A stretch of DNA of 64,000 nucleotides from Microbotryum silenes-acaulis (GCA_003665825.1 QPFY01000016.1:1-64000); one strand, 5' to 3'. Shown: positions 23,640 to 35,310, counted from the stretch's first letter. Numbers and translations: made by a program. The notes: generated by a model from the sequence alone, not told the origin.

Positions 23640-24232
23640 CCGCGTCCAGCGACGATGACGGCGACGGCGGCGGGGACGATGACGGCGGCGAGGACGACGA
23701 CGGCCATGACAGCACGAGAACGATAGAGAGAGCGAAGAGAACGATCACGATCAGGGCGGGGCTGCGAGTGACGAGTCGAGGGTGCCTGCACCAACCTTCG
23801 CTGAATTGGCCATCTACGCGTGGAGCCTGGAATACAGGGTTTCGCAGGAAGCCTGCTGCGCGTTGATTGAGGCGTTACAGAGCGAATGCTTTGACGCCAC
23901 CAAACTACCGAAGTCGTTTTCAACGCTGGGAACGCGGGTCAAGGCGCATTTGCGCATGTGCGTCATACGGCGCCACGTCGTCCCGCGGAAAGCGTCCAAG
24001 ACGACGATTGCCAAGACCGGTTCAAAGGCGAATCGCACCACAACATCGGCGTACACCTTAGGCTTGAAGGAACAGATCGAGCTTCGAATTCTGGGAAAAC
24101 CCGCCCTACTCGGGAGCCTGCGCACCGGCCTCGGCGACTTCGCAGAAGTGCGGACGAACCTATGGGAGGGCGACGTCTGGCGCGAAAGCGTGGTGGCAGG
24201 TCGCGCGGCCTACCCTATGGAGACAACAAACG
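23640..24232 (+). pseudogene. CACTA/Plavaka-type transposase N-terminal-like fragment
   Basis: An acidic Asp/Gly-rich stretch (23650-23720) precedes a frame starting near 23745 that encodes ELAIYAWSLEYRVSQEAC, then LPKSFSTLGTRV and later TNLWEGDVWRE. This order resembles the region ahead of the catalytic core in fungal CACTA-type transposases. The frame ends at a GTGAGT donor at 24232, so an exon is likely. No continuing exon was recognised in 24240-25270. Transposases of this group cut DNA at element ends; this copy lacks any visible catalytic part. Family assignment is tentative. Confidence 0.35.
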
Positions 24233-25299
24233 GTGAGTGATCGAGGATGGCGCGACGAGGAAGACCAATATATCCTGCAGAGAGATGTTTCTCACTCTCA
24301 AAACACTCGAATATCCGAAAAATCTGGTCGATACGCGTGCCGTGCTAGATTGCGAAGTTGATGTAGTATTTTCATCGGGGCCGGCGTTCTCCGAGATCAC
24401 AAACTGAAAGTGATGCCGTCGAACAGGTCACCGCTGCAAGCCATATGCCTCGAATTCTGGCATCTTTATCACTAAAATTAAGAGATCTGTCACACGATGA
24501 CCACTGCATTGAGGTCGATTTCAACTTCTGATCAGGAGTTGAAAAGTCGCGCAAGGACTCGGGGGTCCTCTCGATTGCGCAAACTCGGCTCCTTACTTTT
24601 TGCTGGTCGATCGGATAGTGATCCTCCGACGCTCCGCAACGCACTGTCAAATTACAAATTAGAAGATCTCCACGTTGGCGGAAGAATTGATGTTGTGCTT
24701 TGCAGCGCTAAAGCATACTTTCAGTCAGGATCGTCGGCCGGGTGAGGGATGCGGGTCGCACAGGTTCGACCAGGCTTAGCGTGAAAGCTGGAAACAATTC
24801 GGTGTCGAATCACGGCATGCGGCCCCAAGCAGCTCTCCTACACACGCAATTCAAGTGCTAGAGTCCGAAAGAGCCTATAGAAGAAGGCTAGGGATGCAAC
24901 TACAAGGTTGAAGCCAAATCCGAATGGACCACGGCAGCATGCCATCAGCTCGGTCGGCGTGACTCGGAGCGGCGAGGAGTACAATCGATCCAGTGACTCC
25001 GCAGAGATCACTGCAACTTGCTCGGGCATCCAGTTTTGATTGCGTTCAGCAGTCAGTAGTCCAGTTCTCATGTTGGATTCAATACAAGAACATTCCGTTC
25101 AGGTCCTGCCCGGAAGCACCAAATCGGAGGCCGCAGGAAAACCCGGCAAGGATGGGTTAAGAAGATCAGATACGCACATATGAGCTCAAAGACCAAATGC
25201 TATTGCATCAAGGAGCACATACTGACATATGTGTACGTCAGATATGTAGGGAAAGAAGGGAAAGGAGGAACGTTGCTCGCAAAGAGTCTAGGTGGTCCT

Positions 25300-26150
25300 T
25301 CGTTCTCAATCTCGAGGAGAGCGGACAGGGCGTGGGTGGCCCAGAAGAGTTCGGATGGTTGGAGAAGCCTCCTCACACAGATCATCGGCGAATGTCAAGT
25401 CTTGGGTGGCGAAGGCAGCAGCGGCAAAGATGAGAGCTTGCATGCTCATTGACGAGCGATGATCGGTCGCACCAAGTTGGGTTGGGGTCGATGCAGAGGA
25501 GATCAAAGTCGAGCAGAGCAAGTCCCGCCGAAGAAGTCCGGATCCTCAATTGGAAGAGACGATGATCATTCATCCATGAGAGCGAGAAACGGTTTGGAGC
25601 GAGTCGGAGTCTAAAGAGTCGATCTAAGCGCAGGCCGGAATCTGAGACCTGGTGGAGCAAATGAAAAGTCGTACATAAGCAAGAGTGCACATACTTGCAA
25701 CACAAGGTGTGGAGGAAGAGAAGGCCCTTAGGTTGAAGGCACGCACTGACCTTTCGGACGTGTGCTCGCTTAGTAAATGCCAAACGAGTCTGTCGACACC
25801 AAGCGAGGTGAGTGCAAGAAGAAGCGAAGCGAGAGGAGATGGAACACCGTGCGACGCTGAGCGCAGTCCACGACCAAATGACCAGGCTTGCTGCCGCGTG
25901 TATGATCGTGCAACTCGCATATGTGGGAGGCTGATCGTACGTATCAAGCTGGTCGAGCGAATCGCCGAGATCGATTGAGAGTGCGAAAGATCGTCACGGT
26001 CCAACGCCGAATGGTGTGGAGAAGCCCGAGTCGTGGCTGTATGATCCAACGTGTGCACCGTAGGATCGAGTTCGAGTAAGATATGAAGCAATGAGGTGGT
26101 GTTGTGCGGCAAATCTCGAGAGGTCAGTGAGATCAAAGACAAGATTTTGG
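25300..26150. repeat. Non-coding dispersed repeat family R, copy III (partial)
   Basis: Matches the block of copy II around 16200-16900 and parts of copies IV and V (GGCAGCAGCGGCAAAGATG, then the segment with ACTTGCAACAC). It ends at the start of the FunK1 segmental duplication. 24240-25300 before it holds no supported gene. Confidence 0.6.
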
Positions 26151-26162
26151 TGCGGGGCTATA

Positions 26163-29012
26163 GGTTTCATTTCGTTGGTTCAAGGCCACGCGTTTTGATA
26201 CATGGGACAGGACAATAAACCTGATACATTTCCAAAAACAACACCCCTAAGAGCAAAACGTGAATGATGTAAGGGCCCTCCCAGATTACGACTTAGGCCA
26301 GAAACTCTGCACAGTCGAGCCGAATGAAGGCACCGCTGGCGCAGTCCTATTTCCAGCCTGGAATTATACTGGAACGGACGGAAAGTGACCTTGGGTATCT
26401 ATTGCAATAATCGAAACTGACAACGAGCAACTATATTTAAGCCCAGCGCAAAGGTGGTCACTTCAGAGCAAGGGAAGCAGCTGCTCAATGTCCGAGATGA
26501 TGGACTCGTGCGACATCGCCTTGGATGGACCCCACAACTCCCCCAGCTTGGCCTCTTCCGCAGCCACCTCGGAATTATTGAACTGGTTATCAAGACCACA
26601 ATGGTGTCGCAAGATAACGACCAGTTGCTCGATGTTCGTCCATCGATATGCGCAGCCTACGAGTACAGATCTGTATGCCCGGTCCTTGCGAAGCCTATCT
26701 TTGAGTTCATAGACTTGGTCCGCTTCTGGGCTGTTCCAGCGCCGCCAGATGGTTTCACCCTTCGGCGTCATTACGAGGACTTTCTCGTCACCCTGGTACG
26801 GCTCGCGGAACGAAACTTCCATCACGACGTAAAAAAGCGACTCGATGTCGTGCCATCGTTCGTGGACAACACCGAGCGGCTCATTCGGTTGGGCGAGGAT
26901 CGAGCAGGCGAGGTAGGGCCAGGTGCCCTGTAAGACGTCGTATAGTCCAAAGGTTAGTGCTTGTCGGAAATTTCATTCAGAGAAACATACAGAGGGGAGA
27001 ACGCACGGATCGTATTCTGTGGTGCAGCTCGGTGCAAGGTCGATCATGCGGGACGGCGAGGTGATAGTCGATAAGGACGCCGAAACCGTCGCGGTCGATG
27101 ACGACATTGCCGTACGAAATATCCCGGTGGATATACCCCAGCTTGTAGAGGTTTCGGTGTCCTGCATTGTCATGGGAACGCGCGTGTCGGCTAGGGAGCG
27201 CAAACGCAACGCCGCCCAGTTGATCCCCGTGCTCACCTTTGACGACTCCAAGTACGGCCTGGGCGAGTTCCCTGGTCGTGGTCGCCGTGTTGAGGGGCCG
27301 ATAACACTGTCGGTGGAAGACCACCTCGAGTGCCCGGGGCCCGATATCATCGAAGCTTTCATCATCACCGAAGAAAGCTGGAAGCGTGCGGAAGTCGTCC
27401 CGGTAGATGCCGGCGCTAAGGCTTAAACCCTCGGTGTCGATACGCGACGCAGCGTGCATCTTGCGACGTAGGGCAATCGCATCGTCGAGGCGGGATTGCT
27501 CGACCCATGCGACTGTCATGGCGTACTCGGTGGCAGATGTAGGCAAGCTGATCGACGTGGGGTCGACAGGCGCGTGTCTTGCGGTAACGCGGAAAGCGGA
27601 GGTTGCACGACCCGTGCAGCTTCGACGTCGGAAGAGGAGCTCCTGGATCTCGAGATCTGAGATATCGCCGAGCTCGGACTCGAAGTCGTGGGCGCGGGGT
27701 GGGAGAAACTTGTCCGAGACGACAAAATTGCCGAAACCATCGTCGACCTCGTTCGTCGAGGCCAGCATCCCGAGCCCGTTGTCGTCGAGTTCGATGAGGT
27801 GTGACAGCACGCGCCGGAGCAGCACGGCTTCCTGACCGCACTTGCGGGCGCTCGTCGTGAACACCCCACACGCGTTGACGAGGTAGACTTGAAGCACGTC
27901 CCCGCAAAGGGTGACCCCGATCGCGTGGGCGCGGAGCGCGGTCGTGCAGATCATGTGTAGTCGCCTAAGCACTTGGTTACGCGCTTCTGCGCTCTTCGTG
28001 TCACTCTTTTTCACCTCAATCGCAACTGCAATCTGCGAGTATGCGCGTTGAGGCGACGAGGGCGTGCCTTCCATCGACGTTGGGTGCTCTGACTGCGCCC
28101 AAACGAACGGAAGATCAGGGGCAGCGGCCACCGCCGCATGCGTGAGGATGACGGCGTCGGGCGTGTTCTCCTGCTCCCTGCGATCGGGCGCGAGCTTGAT
28201 GTGGCTACCCGAGTTGCCGCATCCGACCAGACGTCGATCGCCAGTCTACACCCGGGTGCATCAATGATCGGGTCAGTCATACTCGTACGGTCGAAGCCAA
28301 GCGATAGCACCGGGGCACTCACCACATCCTTGATCGCGTCAGCGATCTCTTTCATCGCAGCCTCCGTCCCCAGTTTCTTCGTCGGTTTGAGGATCTTGGC
28401 TTCGTAGGTGGAAGGCGTGGCAAGAAAATACTTGTCCATCGCCTTCGAAAGTCGAGGCTTGCCGATGTGGGCGAAGAGCTGTTGCTCCCTCGCTTCCGCC
28501 GAGGGGCTCGACTTCATCGGGCTCGATTGTGGCGGGGCAACGTCGAGGTCCGACATGCCTGATAGGCCTACGGCCTCGCGTGAACGACTTGCTCGCCCTG
28601 GTCGAGTGGTGTCGTGGTTGATCGGCCTGCGCGTCGGCGTCAACGGGGTGCGAGCCGACGAGCTGGGCAGGTAGGTCGGAAGCGATTGGGTGGCGGCTTG
28701 GGCGGGGGCGCAAGAGCAAGTGGGCCGAATTCATTTCTAGGCGCGCACGCGGTTTGGACCGGTTTAGGACCCAAAATTCTGAATCTCGTCGAGGCGCCTT
28801 TAGAAAAAGTCGACATTCTGGGACCAAAGCCATGTTTTGTTTTTTAGGTGAGGCGGCTTTGCAAATCGCGACATTTTTTCCCGTAGGTCGACACAATCTT
28901 GGCCTAACTTCAGCAGCCTTCGGCGGGACCTCTTGCCAGAGGGCCTTCAGATTGCGCTCAAATAGCGATCACTTGACACTAGCTTAAGTTTTGTAACTGG
29001 GAGCTGGGAATC
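26163..29012. repeat. Segmental duplication, unit B (pairs with 1405-4722)
   Basis: Same order and orientation as unit A with a ~460-bp deletion. It stops at GGGAGCTGGGAAT, 8 bp before the MITE at 29021. Confidence 0.8.
26463..28700 (-). pseudogene. FunK1-type fungal protein kinase, copy 4 (N-terminus deleted)
   Basis: Duplicate of copy 1 with the kinase part in better condition. Exon 2 begins at 28245 and ends at 27237; exon 3 is 27161-27007; exon 4 is 26927-26463 with introns 27236-27162 and 27006-26928. The frame stays open through PDLPFVWAQSEHP, IHRDISYGNVVID, LIDYHLAV and the conserved C-terminus MSHESIISDIEQLL. At about 28705-28720 the sequence jumps from the N-terminal coding region straight to the upstream flank, removing ~460 bp that in copy 1 contain the start codon and RRSARL segment. 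The first intron also lacks a frame-keeping donor, as in copy 1. A shortened protein starting within the remaining exon 1 cannot be excluded. Confidence 0.7.
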
Positions 29013-29020
29013 TATTTAAT

Positions 29021-29291
29021 CTACATAATAGATTGCACGACACAACGCGTCCATGAAATAAGGTTCTCAGGCGCGCGCGCGCGCCGATCTTTTCTTCCCA
29101 CCCACGGTCCGGGGGGGTGCGAGCGAAGCTCGCAACGACCTTGAATTACGCAGAGCCATTGAGAAATCTACTTCTACCTAAAATAATGCACGACAAAACA
29201 ACAAATATGTATTAAAAAGATCGGCGCCGCGCCGCGCGCGCCTGAGAACCTTATTTCATGGCCGCCTTGTGTCGTGCAATCTATTATGTAG
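29021..29291. mobile_element. 271-bp foldback MITE with ~70-bp terminal inverted repeats
   Basis: The left end (CTACATAATAGATTGCACGA...) is repeated in reverse at 29215-29291, including CATGAAATAAGGTTCTCAGG and a GC-repeat stretch, with few mismatches. The short unique centre contains GCGAGCGAAGCTCGC, itself a hairpin. No open frame. A clear target duplication was not found. It sits beside FunK1 unit B and is absent at the same place in unit A. Confidence 0.75.
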
Positions 29292-29417
29292 GTATAGATA
29301 GATAGATAGTTCCCAATGCTGTGGGCGGGAACAAATTAAGTTTTCAAGTCCTTAAAAGCCTTCAACCTTGCTATCAGTACAAGATGTGTGTTATTACCTA
29401 TCTTTCTTACCTGATAC

Positions 29418-29892
29418 TGTCACGAATGGAAGTTCGCCACTCCGAGTTCGGCCTCAGCACCTTCGTCATCCGCGTGACTTCGGCCTTCCCGCGCCTCGGA
29501 CCTCCTCTCCCCGCTTCGGCACCTGCACTGCTCTCTTCTCCTCCGACTACACACTCACAACCCTCTCGCCCCCGACTCTTACGTGATCCTCAACCAAGCT
29601 CTATTACGTGATCCCCAGCCTCAACACTATTACGTGATCCTCGTGCCTCGCCTCCTCAAGCTCGCCACCTCGTCCCCGACTCCTCTGGTCTAGTTCCCCA
29701 TCTCCGTAGCTTACTTCTCTCCTTCCTTTCTGCAACTCGAATCTCGTCAAAGGTCACATCCTTGCACTCGTCCCTCGTCCTCGTCTCTCTTGAGAAGTCC
29801 CTAGAACATCTCTCGACTTGTCCCTCGTCCCTCGCCCCTCGTCTCGGGCCCCTTCGTCCGGCTCATCCCTCCTATCTTTGTCCTTCGTGATA
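29418..29892. mobile_element. Solo LTR 1 (475 bp) with 5-bp target duplication
   Basis: It begins TGTCACGAA and ends TTCGTGATA, a near-perfect inverted pair (one end mutated from CA/TG). It is flanked by GATAC at 29413-29417 and again at 29893-29897, the 5-bp duplication expected of LTR retrotransposons. A second copy lies at 41588-42061. No internal retrotransposon genes adjoin it. The right-hand duplication overlaps the first base of the Helitron terminus, so it inserted at the Helitron edge. Confidence 0.8.
29581..29640. promoter_or_regulatory. Three spaced ACGTGATCC motifs in the solo LTR
   Basis: ACGTGATCC occurs at 29581, 29606 and 29632, spaced 25-26 bp, and at the same places in solo LTR 2 (41753, 41778, 41804). 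Regular spacing in an LTR suggests transcription-factor sites. The factor is unknown; the ACGTG core suggests a bZIP or bHLH protein. Confidence 0.4.
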
Positions 29893-29896
29893 GATA

Positions 29897-30430
29897 CCAG
29901 TGGGAACCCATTAAATTAACGGGAACATGAAATCCAAACAGCTGGAGAATTGGATTGAGCAGAGGTAAAATAACAGAATACGAAGTACAGCAAAGAAATG
30001 GTTGTCCATTCATCGCCAAAACAGCCGCCCGTTGCTTCTTGCCCAGAACGTCGTCGCAGAGTCGGTCCAACTTGGCTTCGTGCAATGGTATCAGGACGGT
30101 TGCATGCTTTGTCGTTCGGCCCCAGTGCAGCCTTGATTTCCGGTCATTCGGGGTCGCACGTCACCGTGATGAACAGCGGAGGCTTTCCATGTTTGACAAC
30201 ACACGCCATCGCATCCTGGTAACGCTGCAGTGCGTGATGTCGCGCGGTCTATTCTTGAACGTCGATTGCAAAATCACCGAACGTCCGATTTGATCCGAGG
30301 TCAAGCCGTTGATGCCTTGGCCTGCGGTAAGGCGCAGGTTTTCTTGATGCAACTGGATGTAGTTGAGTCGATCGGTTTCGACTTGGGAGTATCCGTCGGT
30401 CACGAACGCCAGGAAGTGTAAGGGCAAATG
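29897..30430 (-). mobile_element. Internally deleted Helitron derivative
   Basis: The minus-strand 3' end matches the first Helitron: CTGG at 29900-29897 followed by T, and the palindrome at 29907-29923 (one base changed). About 110 bp inside the end, sequence like 4735-4940 jumps directly to sequence like 7995-8378, skipping most of the helicase. The remaining part encodes pieces of the Rep region (LHFLAFVTDGYSQVETDRLN, then SDQIGRSVILQSTFKN). The 5' end is lost at the left terminus of the next element. Confidence 0.75.
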
Positions 30431-30458
30431 AAGACAGCAGCAAAATGGCCACGCGCGC

Positions 30459-30660
30459 GAACCCGCTTAAGGATTCGCCCGAGATTACGCGCGCTTAACA
30501 GCGCTTAACGGTGCATAAGATATGCATACGCGCGCGGCTGAATTGGGCGAACCTCATAATCCGCGCATAGCCAGCGCTGCGATGACTCGCCCTGCTTAAG
30601 GATCGCTTAACGCGCGCTTAACGTTTGACCTCGCTTACACTTCGCATACGTAACTACGAA
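30459..30660. repeat. Left subterminal motif array
   Basis: About six copies of GCTTAA(G/C), mostly preceded by CGC or CCT, together with GCATAAG and GCATACG variants. The matching array is at 35035-35310. Confidence 0.6.
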
Positions 30661-30839
30661 GCCTGTACTTGCACACGAGCGGGCGGATTGCTTTCTTGAC
30701 CCCAACAAGTTTCTGTGCTAAAATCCCATCAAAAGGCGCTTCACTTGATTTTATTCAATGAGGCTAAGGAGCATATATTCAGGAAGTAGTTGGTCCATAT
30801 AACACCGTAATTTCTACAAAAATAACTTTCCAGCAAAAT

Positions 30840-32600
30840 CTATGAGTCCGCCACTGGAGGCCGTCGAGCAGGCCGCAATGTGCCCTGCAATGCTTCACGT
30901 AATAGGTTTATGGTGAAATGACGCCCAAGGTGACGAAAAACATGTTGATCCTGGGCAAGATTCACCACAAACTCCCCATTCCATTGATCCATCACATTCC
31001 GAAAATCCAGGTCGGGTGCCAATTCCGCATGGCCTAACAACGGCTGAACAAATGCGGGGCGCAATACGTCCTGAACACGGAAGATTTGTTGCACACACTG
31101 CCCATCACTTTTCAATCGCTTTTTCAGCACCGGCTGTAGGATTGCCAGATTTTGTTCACTGTGTGGGCACTGCAAAGGCGGGGATTAGGACAGATTCGTA
31201 ATGGTGTTCGAACTTAGCGACCATGATCACCGCACGGTAGTAGTACTCACCCACTCAAATTCATCTCCAATGCAAAGCTCGTGGCAAGTGCCACCTATGT
31301 CCAAGGTAAAAATACCTCTCAAGCGGAAGATCGTGAAAGGGAGGACGAAGTGCCAGGCTCTGTCCTTGAAAGTCGCATGGTTGTGGTATTTGCCGATTGG
31401 ACCGTAGTTCAAGTTGTGCACAAAGACACAGTCAAAGCGAGTACAGTATCCATCCTGATTGCCATGCTTGTAACGAAAGGTTGCTCGTATGACGTGTTTG
31501 ATGATATCTGAGCGTACATGAGACAAATCAGTATGCTGAGGAGACCAGTGCAGCGTTCTCCTAGTACCAGCTCACCTGCGTCATCCCTCGTCTGTTCCGG
31601 TGTGTTCTGATATATGCGGTTGGAGACTTTGAAGCTGTGATACCACTTTGCTTTCTCATCGTCCAAGGATTCGACCTCTTCACTTGAGTGTCCAAATTCG
31701 AGGAGGTAGCATGTTGTCTACAAGGCCAGGTGCCACATACATCAGTTTGACGCCTGTTGAACACTCAAAGAAGAGAAGTGGACAGTGGACCGCACGAGCT
31801 GAAGAAGGCGAGGCTGTTGGAGAGAGACCTGGAGTTCGTTCATCGTGATCATGCATCGATTGTTGCCGGCTGAATGGGATGGCAGATGGGTTCAAAGTCA
31901 GCCAAGGGCTAGGCAAGACTTGCAGTTACAGGCCGGAAACTCACAAGGTCGCGCAGAAAGGTGGAACTCATGTGGAACTGGATCAGGTATGGGTAATATG
32001 ATTCGATCTCCAGTAGATCTCACAAGCTTGTCAAGATCTATCACATTCTCCAAAGATCTGATTTTATCGGCTCGTCTTGAGTAGTTGATGAGTTGCGAAG
32101 CGGTATTGCACTTGTTGCTGGCTCTATACGCGACCTTGACCGAGTCAATATGGGCACGCTTGGGTCGATACAGTAGGTCAGTGTAACGTTCGCTCAAGAA
32201 TTCTATCAGATCAGAGACTGACCTCCGATGTGTTTGTATCGGAGTGTACAGGAACGCCCCACTTCTTGGTCCATTCCGCGTAGTGCGATACGGAGTGAAG
32301 GCGGGGCCAATTGAACCCCAATTTTTCGACCTGTCCGTCGACAATTCGAAATCGATCATACGTGTTTCTCGCAAGCTGAAATCCGAAGGCACGGAAAGTC
32401 ACGTAAGTTGAAGCATGCAAAAATTCGTTCAGAGGGCATTGACTCACAAACATGTAAGCATCGTACGCAAAATCCATATCGTCTACGTCATCGGCCGTGG
32501 CCTCTAGGGACGTGGCGTACATAATTAGCACGGAAAGCAGTGTCATAATTTGGGCGTTTTCGTCGACGAGGGTTCGTGATTCGTAGTCGTCTCCGATGAT
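30840..32600 (-). pseudogene. Plavaka-like transposase, C-terminal half
   Basis: Multi-exon gene on the minus strand. Near 32350-32290 it reads RLHSVSHYAEWTKKWGVP, and at about 32160-32070 RAHIDSVKVAYRASNK. The pattern H-I-D...K.AYRASNK is a hallmark near the C-terminal third of basidiomycete Plavaka transposases. Further down, 31500-31260 gives RFDCVFVHNLNYG-type sequence. The end near 30990-30900 gives DFRNVMDQWNGEFVVN followed by DQHVF, like the usual C-terminus. The upstream catalytic core is missing, because coding stops at about 32600 where the Copia remnant begins. Exon joins are not fully resolved; frames change at about 32215, 31900 and 31660. Intact mobility would need a complete transposase from elsewhere. 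Confidence 0.55.
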
Positions 32601-32619
32601 CTAAACATCTGCTTAGAAG

Positions 32620-33927
32620 CATGTGAATGAATCAGTCAGCACAAGCATTGCGGTCCGAAGATGTAGTATTTTGGAGGCGCGACTTACCCCACACACCGGC
32701 AGGAAAAATCTGCGTGATCCCGGCAGAAGATATCAGGATCGACGCGTCCCCACTGGCATCGAAGGCTATGACGGCAAGTGCCTCCGCCTTCACCGTTCCA
32801 TCTACGGGCTCAAGCAAGCCGGTCGAGTCTGGAACGACACGATCAACGCCACTCTAGCGAATCTCGGCTACCGCCGCCTCGTCTGCGATGAATGCATTTA
32901 CAGGCGCGCCGACGTTTTGGGTGATCACTACATCGCGCTCTACGTAGACGACCTCCTCTTCTTTGGTCCCGACCTTGGGGAGATCGATCGAGTCCTGGAT
33001 CAACTCGACACCCTTTATGGCGTAAAACGTCTCGGCCCGGCCGAATGGATTCTAGGGGTTCAGGTCGTCCGGCATGATGATGGCGGGATCACCCTCCTGC
33101 AGCGCCAATACCTCGTCGACGTGTTGGCTCGTTTCGGCATGTCCGATTGCAATCCCTGCAAATCGCCAATGGAGGCCAACCTCCAGTTGTCGCCCGAGAT
33201 TGACCCCGATGAAGCCGACAACTCGACCTATCGTTCTATGATTGGCTCCCTCATGTACGCCGTTGTTGTCACCCGACCCGATCTTGCACACGCTGTGGGG
33301 TATCTCTCTCGGTTTGTTGGCAAAGCGGGGGCAGCGCATCTCGAGGCCGTCAAACGCGTCCTTCGGTACATCAAAGGCTCGCTCGATCTGGGCATCCACT
33401 ACGTGGCTAACAACGAACCCTTGCTGGGATACGAGGGGTATTCTGATTCGGACTGGGGATCTGACGTGAACACGTCGAGGTCAACGATGGGCTACTTGTT
33501 CAAACTGGCTGGTGGCGCGATATCGTGGTCATCCCGTCTCCAACCCCGAGTGGCGTGTTCGTCTACGGAAGCCGAGTATCTGGGTCTTTCGCACGCTGCC
33601 AAGGAGGCAGTCTTCCTTCGCTCGCTCCTCACCGAGCTCGGCCTTGACACATCGTCGCCTCTTCGTCTGCTTGGAGACAATCAAGGCGCTATCGCGCTCA
33701 CCCAGAACCCGGTCTTTCATGCTCGCACCAAACACCTTCGCATGTTGGAGCACTTTGTTCGGGAGCACGTTCGAAATGGAGAGATCTCGGTCACCTACAT
33801 CCCTACCCATGACATGGTGGCCGATACCTTCACCAAGCCACTGCCTCGAGCGATTTTCCAGCGTCATTGCGACGCTATTGGCCTTCGGCGAATTTCAGGC
33901 CAAGAGCAAGGGGGGGTGTTGAAGTAA
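32620..33927 (+). pseudogene. Ty1/Copia polyprotein fragment: reverse transcriptase C-terminus and RNase H
   Basis: An uninterrupted frame of ~430 codons begins within reverse transcriptase and ends at the LTR. Recognisable parts: IYGLKQAGRVWND, the catalytic YVDDLLFF, SMIGSLMYAVVVTRPDLAHAV, the RNase H start YSDSDWGSD, ACSSTEAEYLG, and KHLRMLEHFVREHV with TKPLPR near the end. Gag, protease, integrase and the first half of reverse transcriptase are absent. The surviving frame is intact, so the loss came from a large 5' deletion rather than slow decay. It lies inside the DNA transposon between its two genes. Confidence 0.85.
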
Positions 33928-34083
33928 ATTACTCTTGCCTTAAATCCGCACTACGCGCGTCTCCACTTTGTATTAGTCGCGCGCGCTATTCGCGTCTTTG
34001 TCTCCTCTTCTTCACTTGATTACGAACTCATTGGCTCGTCCCTGCCGCCAACTCGTTCAGCACATCGCTGTTCAGTTTCAATA
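33917..34083 (+). mobile_element. Copia 3' LTR (end uncertain)
   Basis: A polypurine tract (AAGGGGGG, ending 33916) is followed by TGTTGAAGTAAATTAC, a typical Copia LTR start. The likely end is near TTTCAATA at 34083, judged only from the expected CA-like end. No 5' LTR is present. Confidence 0.5.
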
Positions 34084-34087
34084 GAAT

Positions 34088-34968
34088 TTGATCAAAAGGA
34101 CGGCGCTGAAATACACCTACAAAGCATACAAACTGGACCCGGACAGGCAACGTGAGGCATCGACCGCCAAGGCCGTACTCTATCTCCAACCTACTAAATG
34201 GGCGGCCAAAGAGTTACGTTGCGGTGTGGGAACGGTAAGCCTTTCCAAAGCCCCGCTACCAGCTCCTTCGAGTGCGATTCAGCGTTGTGGCCATATGTTT
34301 TGGCACCAAGCTGCTTACAACATCTTTCTCCCTCAGGGTGGGGTCGACATGAACGATTGCTCCTTCGAGGCCGAGGATGATTTTCAGAACGACCTTCTAT
34401 ACGAGATCTTTGTTCAGATCATCGCCGGCATAAGGAAAGAAAAATCTGCTGCTTTCCAATGGCCAAAGGAAGGTCTCGACCCGAACGACAATGATCATCG
34501 CGAGCTTGCATTCGCTCTTTTGACTCATGCATATGCCGGCGTAAGTTCCTCAACTGTTCAGCAATGTCCATTTCAAACTACCAATCATATCGTTACATTC
34601 TTGCTATGACGGATCAGGTTCGGTATGCCATGCAGGTCCTTACGCCGCCCCCATCGCTCCCCGAATCGTCCGACGCTGGCAGAAATGCGAATGTGGCGAA
34701 GCAAACCGTAGCGCTCTGGCACGAGTTCTCGGCCACTCACTATCAGGGTCCCGTCATGGCCATACTGCGTAGGCGTCGTAGAGAAGGCTCTGGGCCTTTT
34801 TACTCAGAAGCTATGCAGGTACGAGTCACCAATCGAGTACAGAACAGCGTGGAAGTAGCACTCCTCGAGGAGTATCGAGGGCCCGGGGTTTCTAGGCGGG
34901 GAACCAGTGACGAGATGAGGATCACAGCCCAACGGGCTTGCGACTTTGAAGAGTCTCTCTTCACTTGA
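34088..34968 (+). CDS. Unknown accessory gene of the DNA transposon, 5' truncated
   Basis: Three exons can be read: up to about 34231, 34338-34539 and 34619-34968 (stop TGA), separated by GTAAGC...CTCAG and GTAAGT...ATCAG introns. The first exon opens at the edge of the Copia LTR without an ATG, so the 5' end is lost. Encoded segments include DDFQNDLLYEIFVQIIAG, ELAFALLTHAYAG and VALWHEFSATHYQGP. The layout loosely recalls an uncharacterised basidiomycete domain common near transposons (DUF6532-like), but this is not secure. It points away from the transposase gene and lies inside the same terminal repeats. Confidence 0.45.
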
Positions 34969-35034
34969 CTGTAGTATATGAGTGTAACATAGGTTTATAA
35001 TGACAACAGATCAGGGGCTGCGAAGATAAGACTG

Positions 35035-35310
35035 CCTAAACAGCCGCTTAAAACACGGTCTGTGGTTCGGATAAAGTCGCTTTAGGACCGCTTTACGCCG
35101 CATAAGAGGGCTTACGGACCGCTTTACGTATGCAAACAAAGCGCGCGAGGAGTCTTAAGCGCGCCGTAAGTGCGCCGTAAGAGTCCCTTATCTAGGGTAC
35201 ACTTAAGCGACACTTAACGCGCGCGCGGCTTAACGAGTGGTTAAGGGCGCTTAAGAGCAGCTCTAGGCCGCTTAACGACTGCTTTACGAGGTTTCGCGCG
35301 CTTACGCGCG
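35035..35310. repeat. Right subterminal motif array
   Basis: Dense copies of GCTTAA, GCTTTA(C/G)G, CTTAAGCG and CGTAAG in both orientations, mirroring the left array and ending next to the right inverted terminus. Confidence 0.6.
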
